From the NCBI RefSeq assembly GCF_027887165.1, contig NC_077227.1, forward strand, positions 355,808,850-355,872,849: a stretch of 64,000 nt of DNA. Reading direction: 5' to 3'. This DNA is from Monodelphis domestica. Lineage: Eukaryota > Chordata > Mammalia > Didelphimorphia > Didelphidae. The notes below the pieces were generated by a model that was given only the letters and a program-made list of their open reading frames with translations, did not search any database and was not told where the DNA came from. This document shows, piece after piece, positions 1 through 9,933 of this stretch (positions within the stretch are counted from its first letter, which is position 1; each line of letters starts with the position of its first letter). The translations under genes and the position numbers were made by a program.

Positions 1-19
1 AAATAATGACTTTCATTTA

Positions 20-140
20 TTTGTTGTTGCTCAGTGGGGTTTGACTCTTTGTGACCCCACAGGTCATACATAGCATGTCTGGCCCTTTTATCCTCCACTA
101 TCTCTCAAAGTCGGTCCAAGTTCACGTTTGTCACTGTCAT
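20..140 (-). mobile_element. RTE (BovB-clade-like) LINE 3' end fragment
   Basis: Read on the minus strand this fragment ends with a GGGTCACAAAGAGTC-type tail followed by CTGAGCAACAACAAA, which resembles the 3' end of BovB/RTE LINEs and of SINEs mobilised by them. The part at 60-130 continues into sequence resembling the BovB 3' region. The fragment is diverged and has no coding potential. A SINE at 46615-47001 carries a related tail. The family assignment comes from remembered consensus and was not aligned. Confidence 0.5.
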
Positions 141-149
141 TTAAATTTA

Positions 150-320
150 CTAAGTATTTTACATATGTTCTCTTGAGCTTCACAACAAACTTGTGACATA
201 GTTACTATGACTATTCTAATTCCCCAGGTTACCAATTAGAATATAAGCTCAGAGTCAATAAGTCATTTGCTAATAGTTATACAGTCAAAAGTGGGATCTG
301 AACCCTGGTATCAAGGCAAT
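150..320 (-). repeat. Old MIR/CORE-SINE fragment
   Basis: The stretch has the typical antisense MIR order: a nearly lost 'deposit' of tenths of tRNA-like sequence, then a conserved core resembling 'agtcaataagtcatttgc' and 'gtgggatctgaacc'. It lies in GEMIN5 intron 2, just outside exon 2. Divergence is high. Confidence 0.4.
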
Positions 321-376
321 GGTAAGCTTTCATTATGGGAAAAGACACACTGAGAAACAGTGTTGGATTACATTAC

Positions 377-537
377 CTGATGGAGTGTATGCTCTGTCAC
401 AACTGTTCTGGTATACACATCCCAGATTTTCACTGTTCCATCATCAGAGCTACTGGCACAGAAATTAGTCTGACCCACATGATGAGAAAATGTGAAGCCA
501 GAAACCCTTTCTGTGTGTCCTACCAACTCTCCTAGGA
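377..537 (-). CDS. GEMIN5: GEMIN5 exon 2 (first WD40 repeat)
   Basis: This is the second coding exon of Gemin5, the SMN-complex subunit that recognises the Sm site and cap of pre-snRNAs in the cytoplasm and also binds ribosomes. It encodes residues 50-103. The translation carries the first WD40 repeat, with [18 protein letters not shown] near the start and [12 protein letters not shown] towards the end, almost identical to human Gemin5. The acceptor is ...TTTCTATAG at 543-538 and the donor is CAG|GTAATG at 377-374. The incoming phase is 1, so a G from exon 1 completes a Val codon, and the outgoing phase is 0 after His-Gln, as in human. Length is 161 nt, which with the carried base gives 54 whole codons. 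Exons 3 onwards lie left of the window. No stop codon or frameshift is seen. Confidence 0.96.
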
Positions 538-2016
538 CTATAGAAAGAAAAAACAAACAAACTCCAGTTTAAAATGCATATTAGAATTATTGGTACTGAC
601 CAAAATTAACATCCAGGGCAACCTTGATACAACATTCTATTTTGCCAGCTTCTTGGAGAAACTTTGTCTTGGGATAGGTATATGATATGCCTTATATATG
701 AGACACATTAAGAAGATAGGCCTCAGATTTGTTTTTTTAAGTTTCTAATCCTTAGCTGGTAGAATAATTTTTTGTTATTCAAGCTACCTTAAGAGATGGG
801 TTAAGTGATTATAAAGTAATAAGGGTGAAGTAATACAGTCAAGGTTATAACCTGGGCTCAATCCACTACACCACAGACTTGAGGCAAACACAAGCAGAGG
901 ATGGAGATGTTAATTTTACTTCTTCATTGGTATGGGTATTGATAACAAAAATAACAAAACAAGCAATTCTGTTGGTATCTTTCTGGTTTGGCCCCATTAT
1001 CAATACAACAAACAACATATTAATGAATAATAACAGCTTGTCATTAGGCACCACTTTAATGTTTGCAAACAGCTTTAAATTGTCTTACTCAAAACTGAAA
1101 ACTACTTTGAGGTAAGTACTGTTGAAATAGGCTTAGGGTGATTTCTGAAGTCATAATAGAGTCATGAGGTAGGTTTTCATTGACTTTCACACAGTTTTCC
1201 AGACTCCAGGTTCAGCACTCTATTCACTATGCCATGTTGGCTCTGCTTGGAGCAGATTCGATCATTCAACAATATAGTTGTGCTCCAAAAGTCTTAAAAA
1301 TGCACCAATGCTTTTGGAATGCCTTGTTACATCTGCTGGTTCCTCATGCCGCAGGGACTGGCAATTTGTAAAGAGTATGGCACACAGTAGGTGCTTACCA
1401 AATGCTTGTTGACTGATCCCCTTGATTTAAGCAACTTCAGATGATCAGTGCATAACAATAAAAATAGCTAGCTGAATCTCACTAGATCCTCACAGCACTA
1501 CCACGAGGTAGGTGCTATTATGAGCCTACTTTTACAGATGAGGAAACTGAGATTGAGATTAAAGTGACCTGCCCAGGGCACATATAATTTATAAGTATCT
1601 GGGATAGGATCTGAACTCGGGTCTTTCTTCCTGACCCCAGGTCCTGCGTTCTACCTACCTGCCCCTCAGATTCTTAAACTTTTTGGGTGTCATGGCCGTG
1701 GCAGTCTAAGGACCGCTTTTCACAGGGTTTTTTGATGCACGATAACGTAAAGTATTTGCAGGACTATACAAGGGTTACACGGAGTTACCCAGGAAGCCGG
1801 GGAAACTCTGATCACAGAGAAGGACCAAACCGTGACCCCAGTTCCAGACCTCGGGTTAAGAAACCCCGACGGAGAGTAGTCCCCGGGGCAAGGGCCGGTT
1901 GGTGCCTGGAGGACGCCGAGATCTCCTGGACCGGAGGAGGCGGCGGGCCCGCGGGGAGACGGGCAAGGGCCCGCCCGGGGCTGGGCGCGTGCGGGACTGG
2001 GGCTGGGGGCGGTTAC
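538..2016 (-). other. GEMIN5: GEMIN5 intron 1
   Basis: This 1.48-kb GT-AG intron contains no further gene. It holds old MIR-like fragments (about 840-890, 1100-1250 and 1480-1675) and an L2 3'-end-like piece near 1355-1420 ('cacagtaggtgcttaccaaatgcttgttgactga'-type tail). Its 5' part, 1690-2016, is already within the CpG-rich promoter block. Confidence 0.8.
1480..1675 (-). repeat. MIR/CORE-SINE fragment
   Basis: In antisense the sequence reads 'ttttacagatgaggaaactgag', then a 'gacctgcccagggcacat' core, then 'atctgaactcgggtctt', which is the standard order of mammalian MIR/Ther-type SINEs. It is located inside GEMIN5 intron 1. Confidence 0.6.
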
Positions 2017-2164
2017 CGTGGAAAGGGCTCTGGCCCAGGCCGATCTGGAGCAGGTAGACCGAGTTCCTCGCGGCGAACCCGAACAGCCCCCCCGGGCCCG
2101 CGTCGCTGGAGCGGGAGCAGTACCAGTTGGGGGAGGGCGTGAGCATCCGCGTCTCGGGGCCCAT
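2017..2164 (-). CDS. GEMIN5: GEMIN5 exon 1 (start codon, N-terminal RNA-contact segment)
   Basis: This exon encodes residues 1-49 plus the first base of codon 50. The ATG at 2164-2162 lies in a CC-ATG-G context and gives [18 protein letters not shown]..., closely matching the human start. Asn13, Trp14, Tyr15 and Arg33 keep the same numbering as in human Gemin5, where structural studies place them in the snRNA-binding surface of the WD40 tandem. The donor is CACG|GTAACC at 2017/2016, phase 1. Joined to exon 2 it yields a Phe-His-Val-Leu-Gly-Glu-Leu junction that parallels human. MRPL22 starts 2.26 kb away on the opposite strand, the same divergent layout as in human. The leader upstream contains a CCG tract when read in the sense of GEMIN5. 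Confidence 0.95.
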
Positions 2165-2240
2165 GGCAGTGAAGCCGGTGAGGAGGAGAAGGAGACTGCG
2201 GCAGCGGCGTGGAGACCACGCTCTCCAAGGCCGTTAGCTC

Positions 2241-2244
<4 letters not shown>

Positions 2245-2301
<57 letters not shown>

Positions 2302-2310
2302 AGGCGGCGT
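2245..2310 (-). repeat. (CGG)19-AGG-CGG trinucleotide tract in the GEMIN5 leader/promoter
   Basis: From 2245 to 2301 the plus strand is 19 uninterrupted CGG units, followed by AGG (2302-2304), CGG and CGT. In GEMIN5 sense it is a CCG tract 80-145 bp upstream of the start codon, so it lies in the 5' UTR or core promoter. The single interruption near one end resembles the organisation of the human FMR1 tract. Length polymorphism is likely but cannot be judged from one sequence. Confidence 0.97.
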
Positions 2311-2880
2311 CGCTCCGCCGCTCCTGTCGCAAAGAAAAGAGAGCAAACTCCTCCGGCCCCGCCCCCCTCATGTCCCCCGCTTGCCCCTTCTCCTACGGTT
2401 CGCACAGAGGGCCATGCCGCAGAGAACGCGTTCTCCTGACCCTGGGAAAACCTTGGGAGAAAGAGGAAACTTGTTACCTTTTAACTGGTTCTTCTTGAGG
2501 AGGAATTTTTCCTCCAGAAGCTAGTCCCATTAGGCGATAGTTCTTTAATATTCTAGGGATTAGTCCTTTGTGTTGACTAAGTAGAGCCCCAGAGTTAATC
2601 TTTGTAACCTCCCATAGCTGTGATAATTAAAGGGTTGCCATGGGTGTAATCATTGATCCTGAAGTGACTTGGTGTCCTCTCAACTTTTCCACTGGCACAA
2701 ATATCCACCTATAATCCGTTTTCATTTAAAGAGCACAACGTGCATGCACACAGAAGTCTTAGGTTTTGAAGGTAGAGAGATAAGAACACAAAAGAATTAG
2801 GGAAACCAAAACTGTAGTTTAGTGAAAAGGATTAGCTTACATTTATATAGCTATTACTATGTGCCATTAATATTAGTTGA

Positions 2881-3090
2881 CTTTTTTTTTTTAAATAAGC
2901 CCTTACCTTCCGTCCTGGAATCAATACTATATATTGGTTCCAAGGCAGAAGAGTGCTAAGGGCAAGGCAATGAGGGTTAAGTGACTAGTCCAGGGTCCCA
3001 CAACTGGGAACCATTTGAGGTCAGATTTGAACCTAGGACTTCCCATCTCTAGGCCTGGCTCTCAATCCCCTGAGCTACTCAGCTGCCCAC
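2881..3090 (-). mobile_element. Marsupial tRNA-derived SINE, with 12-bp TSD
   Basis: On the minus strand the element begins with a tRNA-like head (box A-like 'agctcaggggattgag', box B-like 'GGTTCAAATCT'), has the family-specific body 'ctcttctgccttggaacca' and ends in an A-rich tail. A perfect 12-bp target-site duplication, aatattagttga, flanks it at 2869-2880 and 3091-3102. It lies between the two genes. Confidence 0.9.
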
Positions 3091-3104
3091 AATATTAGTT
3101 GATG

Positions 3105-3262
3105 TTCCTAACAACTCTGGAAGATAGGTGCTATCATTATCCCCATTTTACAAAGATGGGAAATGAGGCAAATGTGTTAAGTGACTTGCCTGGGGTCATA
3201 TAGTTAGTGTTTGATTTTGAACTCTGACTTGCAGATTCTAGGCCTGGTACTCTATCCACTAG
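3105..3262 (-). repeat. MIR/CORE-SINE fragment
   Basis: The antisense MIR pattern runs 'ccattttacaaagatgggaaatgaggc' to 'gtgacttgcctggggtcatatag' to 'ctggtactctatccacta'. The SINE at 2881-3090 inserted next to it. A second MIR-like piece in sense orientation follows at about 3265-3350. Confidence 0.6.
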
Positions 3263-3959
3263 AAGGCAAGAAGATCTGAGTTCAAGTTTTACCTCTGATC
3301 TATACTTCCTGGGTGACCATGAAAAAGTCCCTTAACCTTTTAGTGCTCCCAGTAACTCTCAAAACTTGTTATTGATGGTATGGTTAGTAACAGTAGAGAA
3401 AGTTCCTTACAGAGGTGAAATCATAGGTAAGGGCAAGAACTAAAATGGATCAGAGCAAATGATCTGTTGTATGGAAGAGGATTGAGAGAATGGACAGTTA
3501 ATCATGTTGGTCCCATGTACAAGTATCAAATAGAGGTGCAAATTTAAGTTCAGTTCAGTTTTACACTTCCAAAAAGTGTTTAGAGTTTGATTCCTGCTGC
3601 TCTAACCTTAATATCCTACTTCTGGTGTTTGAATGACTTTCTAAAGACATTTCTTTATTAAAATTTACAGAATCCATTTGCCTTTGTCATCAACTAATTA
3701 ATTAAATTAAATGATAATTAAATAGTAATGGCATTAATAACTGTTTTAAGGTTTACAAAGCATTTTGCAAATATCTCAGTTTATCCTCACAACATCTCTT
3801 GGAAGTAGATGCTATTATTATCCCCCTCCCTTGCCCACTTTTTAACTGGACTATAAAATCACTTCACTTTGCATCTGCTGCCTTTGCCTGGTTTCAACTC
3901 TGAAACAAGATGCTCCTCTGCCAGGTACCCTCTGGTGGTTTGCCCTGTTTCTCTTTCCT

Positions 3960-4115
3960 GCCTCCTTTTGTCTGTTGGCTCCTTCCCTCCTTGTAAGCTC
4001 GCTGAGACCAAGGATTGCCTTAAAAATTTTTTTTTTTATTAATTGTATTCTCAGTGTTTATCCCTGTGCTTGACACATAGTAGGCACTTAATATTCACTG
4101 AATTGGATTGAACTG
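3960..4115 (+). repeat. L2 3'-end fragment
   Basis: The end matches the common L2 tail: 'ccttgtaagctcgctgagacc', then 'cagtgtttatccctgtgcttgacacatag', then 'taggcacttaat'. It lies in the intergenic space upstream of MRPL22. Confidence 0.55.
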
Positions 4116-4330
4116 GATTTTACGGAGGAGGTAACTAGATGAAGTAACTAGCTCAATTGATAAGCCTGCTATCCAATCCTTTGGTGGTGAGGAATGAGGA
4201 GAGGAGGAGATTCTATTTACAACTTCAAATTCCGGTAGTTTTGGGGCAGTTTAAACAGACGGCCTCTTTCAGGTAGGAAAGGAAGTATTTTCTGATAAAG
4301 TCCTTGTATTTTCTAAACACCATGTGGGAA

Positions 4331-4361
4331 TTTCCGGAAACACCGACGGTGGCGCATGCGC
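4331..4361 (+). promoter_or_regulatory. MRPL22: MRPL22 proximal promoter: ETS and NRF-1 sites
   Basis: TTTCCGGAAA at 4331-4340 is a palindromic ETS/GABP core, and GCGCATGCGC at 4352-4361 is the NRF-1 palindrome. They lie 84-93 and 63-72 bp upstream of the MRPL22 start codon. NRF-1 and GABP (NRF-2) are established activators of nuclear genes for mitochondrial proteins, so both sites suit the gene. No TATA box is seen. Occupancy is inferred. Confidence 0.8.
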
Positions 4362-4423
4362 TTTGCTCTCCCGGCAGCAGCGGAGCTTGAACCCTCTGGG
4401 ACACTGTAGAACGAAGTGGGAAG

Positions 4424-4451
4424 ATGGCTGCGCCCGTGCTGAGAGGCCTGG
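4424..4451 (+). CDS. MRPL22: MRPL22 exon 1 (start codon)
   Basis: MRPL22 encodes uL22m, a protein of the large mitochondrial ribosomal subunit near the peptide exit tunnel, synthesised in the cytosol and imported. Exon 1 codes for residues 1-9 plus one base, MAAPVLRGL, the start of the presumed mitochondrial targeting region. The ATG is in an AAG-ATG-G context that fits Kozak at the purine -3 and G +4. The donor is CTGG|GTGAGTAG, phase 1. Human MRPL22 also starts MAA-VL. The gene runs to the right through six exons here and beyond the window; the coding sequence present covers 142 full codons, against 206 residues in the human protein. Confidence 0.93.
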
Positions 4452-4537
4452 GTGAGTAGTCAGACCTGAACCTGGAATCGGGACCAGGACTGGGACTCAG
4501 AGCCGATTCGAGGTGACGGGTTCTGTTTCTTTTACAG
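4452..4537 (+). other. MRPL22: MRPL22 intron 1 (86 bp)
   Basis: This very short GT-AG intron opens with GTGAGTAG and closes with a TTTCTTTTACAG tract. It contrasts with introns 2 and 3 of about 16 kb and 33 kb. Confidence 0.9.
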
Positions 4538-4586
4538 GTTCGGCTTGGCTGAGGAGTCTGAGGAGCCAGGGGGCGTGTGATTTGGG
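4538..4586 (+). CDS. MRPL22: MRPL22 exon 2
   Basis: This exon encodes residues 10-25 plus two bases. The translation GSAWLRSLRSQGACDL is rich in Arg, Ser and Leu and lacks acidic residues until the end, as expected for a mitochondrial presequence. It aligns with the human segment at the same residue numbers (LRSRG against LRSQG). The acceptor is TTTTACAG|GTTCGG and the donor is TTGGG|GTGAGTCG, outgoing phase 2. Recognition rests on both neighbours joining in frame; on its own the exon would be too short to identify. Confidence 0.92.
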
Positions 4587-4839
4587 GTGAGTCGACCTAA
4601 GCGGAAGAAAGCCCGGAAGGACCTAGAATGTCAGAGTCTGAAGGAGACTTAGAGCAGAGAAAGTGGAATGGTAGAATTTCAAGAAGCCCTAGAGCCCTGA
4701 ATGTCAGTTCGACTCATTTCAGCCAGTATTGATCGATCAATAAACCAGAAAACATTGCTTATACGCCTGGAGGTGGTTATAAAGCACAGAAACGAAATAG
4801 GTCCTTCCAAAGAGGATGATGTTCTCTGGGGGCTACTTG

Positions 4840-5015
4840 GAACATAGAACACAGGGTACCAGAACCTAAAAAGACCTTAGAATATAGAGTATCAGATCCA
4901 GAAGGGACTTTAAGAGTCATGTAGAACAACTCCCCACATTGTACAGGTGGGAAGTTGAGGCTTAGAAGACTGAAGTTATTTGCCTAAGGTTAGTGGCAGA
5001 CCAGGGGTTGGAATC
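4840..5015 (-). repeat. MIR-class SINE fragment
   Basis: The antisense MIR core is visible as 'cattgtacaggtgggaagttgaggc' followed by 'agttatttgcctaaggttag'. Divergence is high. Confidence 0.45.
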
Positions 5016-5706
5016 AGTCAGTGTCCCCCGACTCGCTGTGTGGTGGCTTTCCATTCGTCTTCACAAGTGGTGGAAGTGAATGGAATGCTATGCGAATAGG
5101 ATGATTGGAACTGAGGGTGACTTTGTCTGTAGTCAGTGATCTTAAGCAAGATTCTTAGAGGGAAAAGGATGTTTTGCTTTAGCAGAGACCTCTGTAACAA
5201 TTAGGATGTCAGTGAAAAAGTTGTATGTAGGTCTATTTGGCAGGCAAAGACAGTAGAAGTCCTCCATATCTGGACGACATTCTTTTCTCATCTGCTTGTC
5301 AGAATTCTTAAATTCCTCAAGACTTGTTTCACTTGATTACTATTAGTTTTCCCTGCTTTCCTTAAATGACTATCAGATTCATTTATCACTAATATACATT
5401 TGAGATCCCTGGCCAGGGGAATGCAGACTCCTTGAGAACAGGAATGGTTATTTTTGATTTCCTATTCTTTGTACTATCACAAACTCTGTTAACTTCATAA
5501 GCACTTCTCATAAACATTGGATATGATGCTTAATGAATGTTCCTTTAATTGTATTGGAATCCAGTGTGAATTAGTGTGGCAAAGAATAAATAGAAACTTA
5601 TCTTGAAGTAAAACTTAAGAAGTTAGAGTTGTAGTCATATTAGTATTTTTATATCACTTGAAAGTTTTGCAAAACATTTACATATCTTGTCACATTTGGT
5701 TTTCTT

Positions 5707-5924
5707 TTTTAAAGTTTCTTTATTTTTTAAATAAACCTTTGCCTTCCAGCTTGAAATCAATACTATATATTGGTTCCAAGGCAGAAGAGTGGTAAGGGCT
5801 GGGCAATGGGGGTCAAGTGACTTGCCCAGGGTCACACAATTGGGAAGTGCCTCAGGTCAGATTTGCACCCAGGACCTCCAGTCTCTCAGCCTGGCTCAAT
5901 TCACTGAGCTACCCAACTGCCCTC
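5707..5924 (-). mobile_element. Marsupial tRNA-derived SINE, with 16-bp TSD
   Basis: This is the same family as 2881-3090. A perfect 16-bp duplication, cacatttggttttctt, flanks it at 5691-5706 and 5925-5940, which makes the boundaries exact. The A-rich tail, seen as T on the plus strand, is on the left, so the copy is antisense to MRPL22. A MIR-class fragment follows at about 5941-6115. Confidence 0.92.
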
Positions 5925-5940
5925 CACATTTGGTTTTCTT

Positions 5941-6488
5941 AACAAATCTGGTGACTTAGCTACAGTCATTGTCACTAATTTTTACATGGGGACACTAAAG
6001 CAATGAATTTCTTGCTCAGTCATAAAGCTATTAAGTGTCTGAAGCAGGATTTGAACTTAGGTCTTTCAGACTCCAAACCTAGTACTCATATTTACTGTAC
6101 CATCTGCTTAGGAAGTAATTATTAGGTACTTTGGGACCTATGGTTGAGGAATGATATAATCAACCTCTTCAGGAAGAATCCTTTTTTCAGTCATCCCTTC
6201 TATTAGGCAGAATAGAAGAGGTTAAGTTAAGAAAGCAAGCATTTATTATTACTATGATCTTGACACTCAGAATAGAAATACAAAGAGGCTGTGTTCTCAC
6301 AGGTATATAAGGAAATAGAGCCCTTAAGAGAGATCATAAAATCATAGCAGAGGGCTAGGAGGGGTCTTAGAAATAATCAAGGGACCCTCAAACCCCCATT
6401 TTATGAGGTAACCAACAGTCAGAGAGGCTAAGTGATTTGTAAATTTTCACAGACTTAATAAGTAGCCGTGCCAGGATTCAGTTTTGAG
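5941..6488 (-). repeat. Old MIR-class fragments
   Basis: Two diverged antisense MIR-like blocks can be read at about 5945-6115 ('gcaggatttgaacttaggtctttcagactcc') and about 6340-6488 ('ccattttatgaggtaacc' to 'ccaggattcag'). Nothing else is recognised here. Confidence 0.45.
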
Positions 6489-9400
6489 TTTTTTTTTTAA
6501 TTTGCTCAATTTTGAACATTATTCCCTGGTTACAAAAATCATTTTCTATTACTCCCTCCCCTCTCCCTCCCCTCCCCTCCCCTCCCATAGTTGACTCACA
6601 ATTCCACTGAGTAATTACATGTGTCTGATCAGAATCCATTTCCATATTGTTGGTATTTGCACTAGGATATTCATTCAGAATCTACATTCCCAATCGTATC
6701 CCCCTTGACCCATGCAATCAAGCAGTTGTTTTTTCTTTGGTGTTTTTACTCCCACAATTTTTCCTCTGAATGTGGATAGTGTTCTTTCTCATACATCCCT
6801 CCGGGTTGTTCAGGATCACTACATTGCCACTAATGGAGAAGTCCATTACATTCGATTGTACCACAGTGTATCAGTCTCTGTGTACAATGTTCTCCTGGCT
6901 CTGCTTCTTTTGCTCTGCATCACTTCCTGGAGGTTATTCTAGTTCCCATGGAATTCCTCCAGTTCACAATAGTATTCCATCACCAACAGATACCATAATT
7001 TGTTCAGCCATTCCCAAATTGAAGGGCATCCGCTCATTTTCCAATTTTTTGCCACTACAAAGAGTGCAGCTATGAATATTCTTGTACAAGTCTTTTTCCT
7101 TATTATCTCTTTGGGGTACAAATCCAGCAGTGCTATGTCTGGATCAAAGGGTAGACAGTCTTGTAGCACCCTTTGGGCATAGTTCCAAATTGCCTTCCAG
7201 AATGGTTGAATGCCTTCCAGAATGCATTAATGTCCCAACTTTGCCACACCCCCTTCAACATTTATTACTTTCCTTTGCTGTCATGTTAGCCAATCTGATA
7301 GGTGTGAAGTGATACCTCAGAGTTGTTTTGATTTGCATCTCTCTGATTACAAGCGATTTAGAGCACTTTTTCATGTGCTTATTAATGGTTTTGATTTCTT
7401 TGACTGAAAATTGCCTATTAATGTCCCTTGCCCATTTATCAATTGAAGAATGGCTTGATTTTTTGTACAATTGGTTTAGCTTTTTGTAAATTTGAGTAAT
7501 TAGACCTCTGTCAGAGGTTTTTTGTTATGAAGATTGTTTCCCAGTTTATTTCCCTTCTGATTTTGGTTACATTGGTTTTGTTTATACAAAACCTTTTTAA
7601 TTTGATGTAGTCAAAATTATTTATTTTACATTTTGTGACTCTTTCTAAGTCTTGCTTGGTTTAAAAAATTTTTCCCTTCTCAAAGGCCTGACATGTATAC
7701 TATTTAGTGTTCACATAATTTACTTATAGTTTCCTTCTTTATGTTCATTCATTCATTCACCCATTCTGAGTTTATCTTGGTGTAGGGTGTGAGGTGTTGA
7801 TCCAAGCCTAATCTCACTCACACTGTCTTCCAATTTTCCCAGCAATTTTTATCAAATAGTGGATTTTTGTCCCAAAATCTAGGATCTTTGGGCTTGTCAT
7901 AGACTGTCTTGCTAAGGTCTCTTACCCCAAGTCTATTCCACTGATCCTCCTTTCTGTCTCTTAGCCAGTACCAAATTGTTTTGATGACCACTGCTTTATA
8001 GTATAGTTTGAGATCTGGGACTGCAAGGCCACCTTCCTTTGCATTTTTTTTTCATGATTTCCCTGGATATCCTTGGTTCTTCCAAATGATCTTTGTTATG
8101 GTTTTTTCAAATTCAGTAAAGAAGTTTTTTAGAAGTTCAATGGGTATGGCACTAAATAAATAGATAAGTTTGGGTAGGATGGTCATTTTTATTATGTTAG
8201 CCTGTCCTACTCATGAGCAGTTAATGTTTTTCCAATTGCTCAGATCTAGTTTTAGTTGTGTGGAAAGTATTTTGTAGTTGTGTTTGTATAGTTCCTGTGT
8301 CGTCTTGGCAGATAGATTCCTAAGTATTTTATATTGTCTAAGGTGATTTTGAATGGAATTTCTCTTTCTAATTCCTGCTGCTGAGATGTGTTGGAGATAT
8401 ATAGAAATGCTGATGACTTATGTGGGTTTATTTTGTATCCTGCAACTTTGCTAAAGTTGTTGATTATTTCGACTAGCTTTTTAGTTGATTCTCTAGGATT
8501 CTTTAAGTAGACCATCATATCATCTGCAAAGAGTGATAGCTTGGACTCTTCATTGCCAATTTTAATACTTTTAATTTCTTTTCCTTCTCTAATTGCTACA
8601 GCTAGAGTTTCTAGTACAATGTTAAATAATAGAGGTGATAATGGGCATCCTTGTTTCACTCCTGATCTTATTGGGGATGCTTCTAATTTATTCCCATTGC
8701 AGATAATACTTGCTGATGGTTTTAGATATATGCTGTTTATTATTCTTAGGAAAGGCCCTTCTATTCCTATACTTTCTAGTGTTTTCAATAGGAATGAGTG
8801 TTGTATTTTGTCAAAGGCTTTTTCTGCATCTATTGAGATAATCATGTGATTTTTGTTGGTTTGCTTGTTGATATGGTCAATTATGTGGATGGTTTTCCTA
8901 ATATTGAACCAGCCCTGCATCCCTGCTATAAATCCTACTTGATCATGGTGGATGACCCTTCTGATCACTTGCTGGAGTCTTTTTGCTAGTATCCTATTTA
9001 AGATTTTTGCATCTATGTTCATTAGGGAGATTGGTCTATAATTTTCTTTCTCTGTTTTTGACCTGCCTGGTTTTGGAATCAGTACTATGTTTGTGTCATA
9101 AAAGGAGTTTGGTAGAACTCCCTCTTTGCTTATTATGTCAAATAGTTTATATAGTATTGGGATTAACTGTTCTTTGAATGTTTGATAGAATTCACTCATG
9201 AATCCATCTGGCCCTGGGGATTTTTTCTTAGGGAGTTCTTTGATGGCCTGTTAGATTTCATTTTCTGATATGGGATTATTTAAGAATTCTATTTCTTCTG
9301 TTAATCTAGGCAATTTATATTTTCGTACCTATTCCTCCATATCACCTAGATTGGCATATTTATTGCCATATAGTTGGGCAAAGTAGTTTTTAATGATTGC

Positions 9401-9933
9401 CTTAATTTCCTCTTCATTGGAGGTGAGTTCTCCTTTCCATCCCTGATACTGTTAATTTGGTTTTCTTCTTTCCTCTTTTTTATTAGATTGACCAGTACTT
9501 TGTCTATTTTGTTTGTTTTTAAAAAAATACCAGCTTCTAGCCTTATTTATTAGTTCAATAGTTCTATTGCTTTTGATTTTATTAATTTCTCCCTTAATTT
9601 TTAGGATCTCTTAATTTGGTTTTCTTCTGGGGGTTTTTAATTTATTCGCTTTCAAGTTTTTTGATTTGCTTGTCCAAATCATTGACCTCTGCCCTCCCTA
9701 ATTTGTTAGTATATGAACTCAAGGATATAAATTCCCCCCCTGAGTACTGCTTTCGCTGCATCCCATAGATTTTGAAAAGATGTCTTATCATTGTCATTTT
9801 CTTCAATAAAATTATTAATTCTTTCTATGATTTGCTCTCTAACTGAATTTGGACGATCATATTATTTAATTTCCAATTAATTTTTGATTTGGCTCTCCAT
9901 GTATCCTAATGGATCATTATTTTTATTGCCTTA
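6489..9933 (-). mobile_element. L1-A: 5'-truncated LINE-1 carrying ORF2 RT
   Basis: A minus-strand LINE-1 of about 3.4 kb. Its A-tail appears as T at 6489-6498, followed by a 3' UTR with a polypyrimidine run at 6550-6588. ORF2 remnants occupy the rest. The C-terminal part is near 6939-7169 (NKLWYLLVMEYYC). The longest open piece, 8252-9199 (315 codons), is the reverse-transcriptase core with the catalytic FADD box and the [14 protein letters not shown] motif. An upstream [14 protein letters not shown] linker lies near 9200-9240. Several stops and frame breaks separate these parts, so the copy is dead. On the left-coordinate side it ends at an A-tail; on the right it stops abruptly at the LTR starting at 9934, within the ORF2 endonuclease/RT linker. 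It is antisense to MRPL22. Confidence 0.93.
8252..9199 (-). pseudogene. L1-A ORF2 reverse transcriptase fragment
   Basis: An open reading of 315 codons covers the fingers and palm of the L1 reverse transcriptase. Visible motifs include [30 protein letters not shown] (first catalytic Asp), [10 protein letters not shown] and [10 protein letters not shown] (catalytic Asp pair). The ATG at 9199 is a chance Met within ORF2 and not a true start. The reading is ended by a frame break at the thumb. Full ORF2 would be about 1,270-1,280 codons and include an endonuclease domain that is mostly absent here. Confidence 0.92.

Larger units (their letters stand above)
1850..2460 (-). promoter_or_regulatory. 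GEMIN5: CpG-rich GEMIN5 promoter/first-exon block
   Basis: GC content and CpG density rise sharply here against an AT-rich background. The block covers GEMIN5 coding exon 1, its 5' leader and the start of intron 1. It has no clear TATA box, as expected for a housekeeping CpG-island promoter. Long open frames within it on both strands arise from the GC-rich composition and CGG tract. The transcription start site cannot be fixed from sequence alone. Confidence 0.75.

Noticed and set aside
1720..2524. Long overlapping open frames on both strands with poly-Pro, poly-Arg and poly-Gly
   Set aside because: They come from the CGG tract and the GC-rich promoter, overlap the true GEMIN5 exon 1 in other frames, and have no domain.
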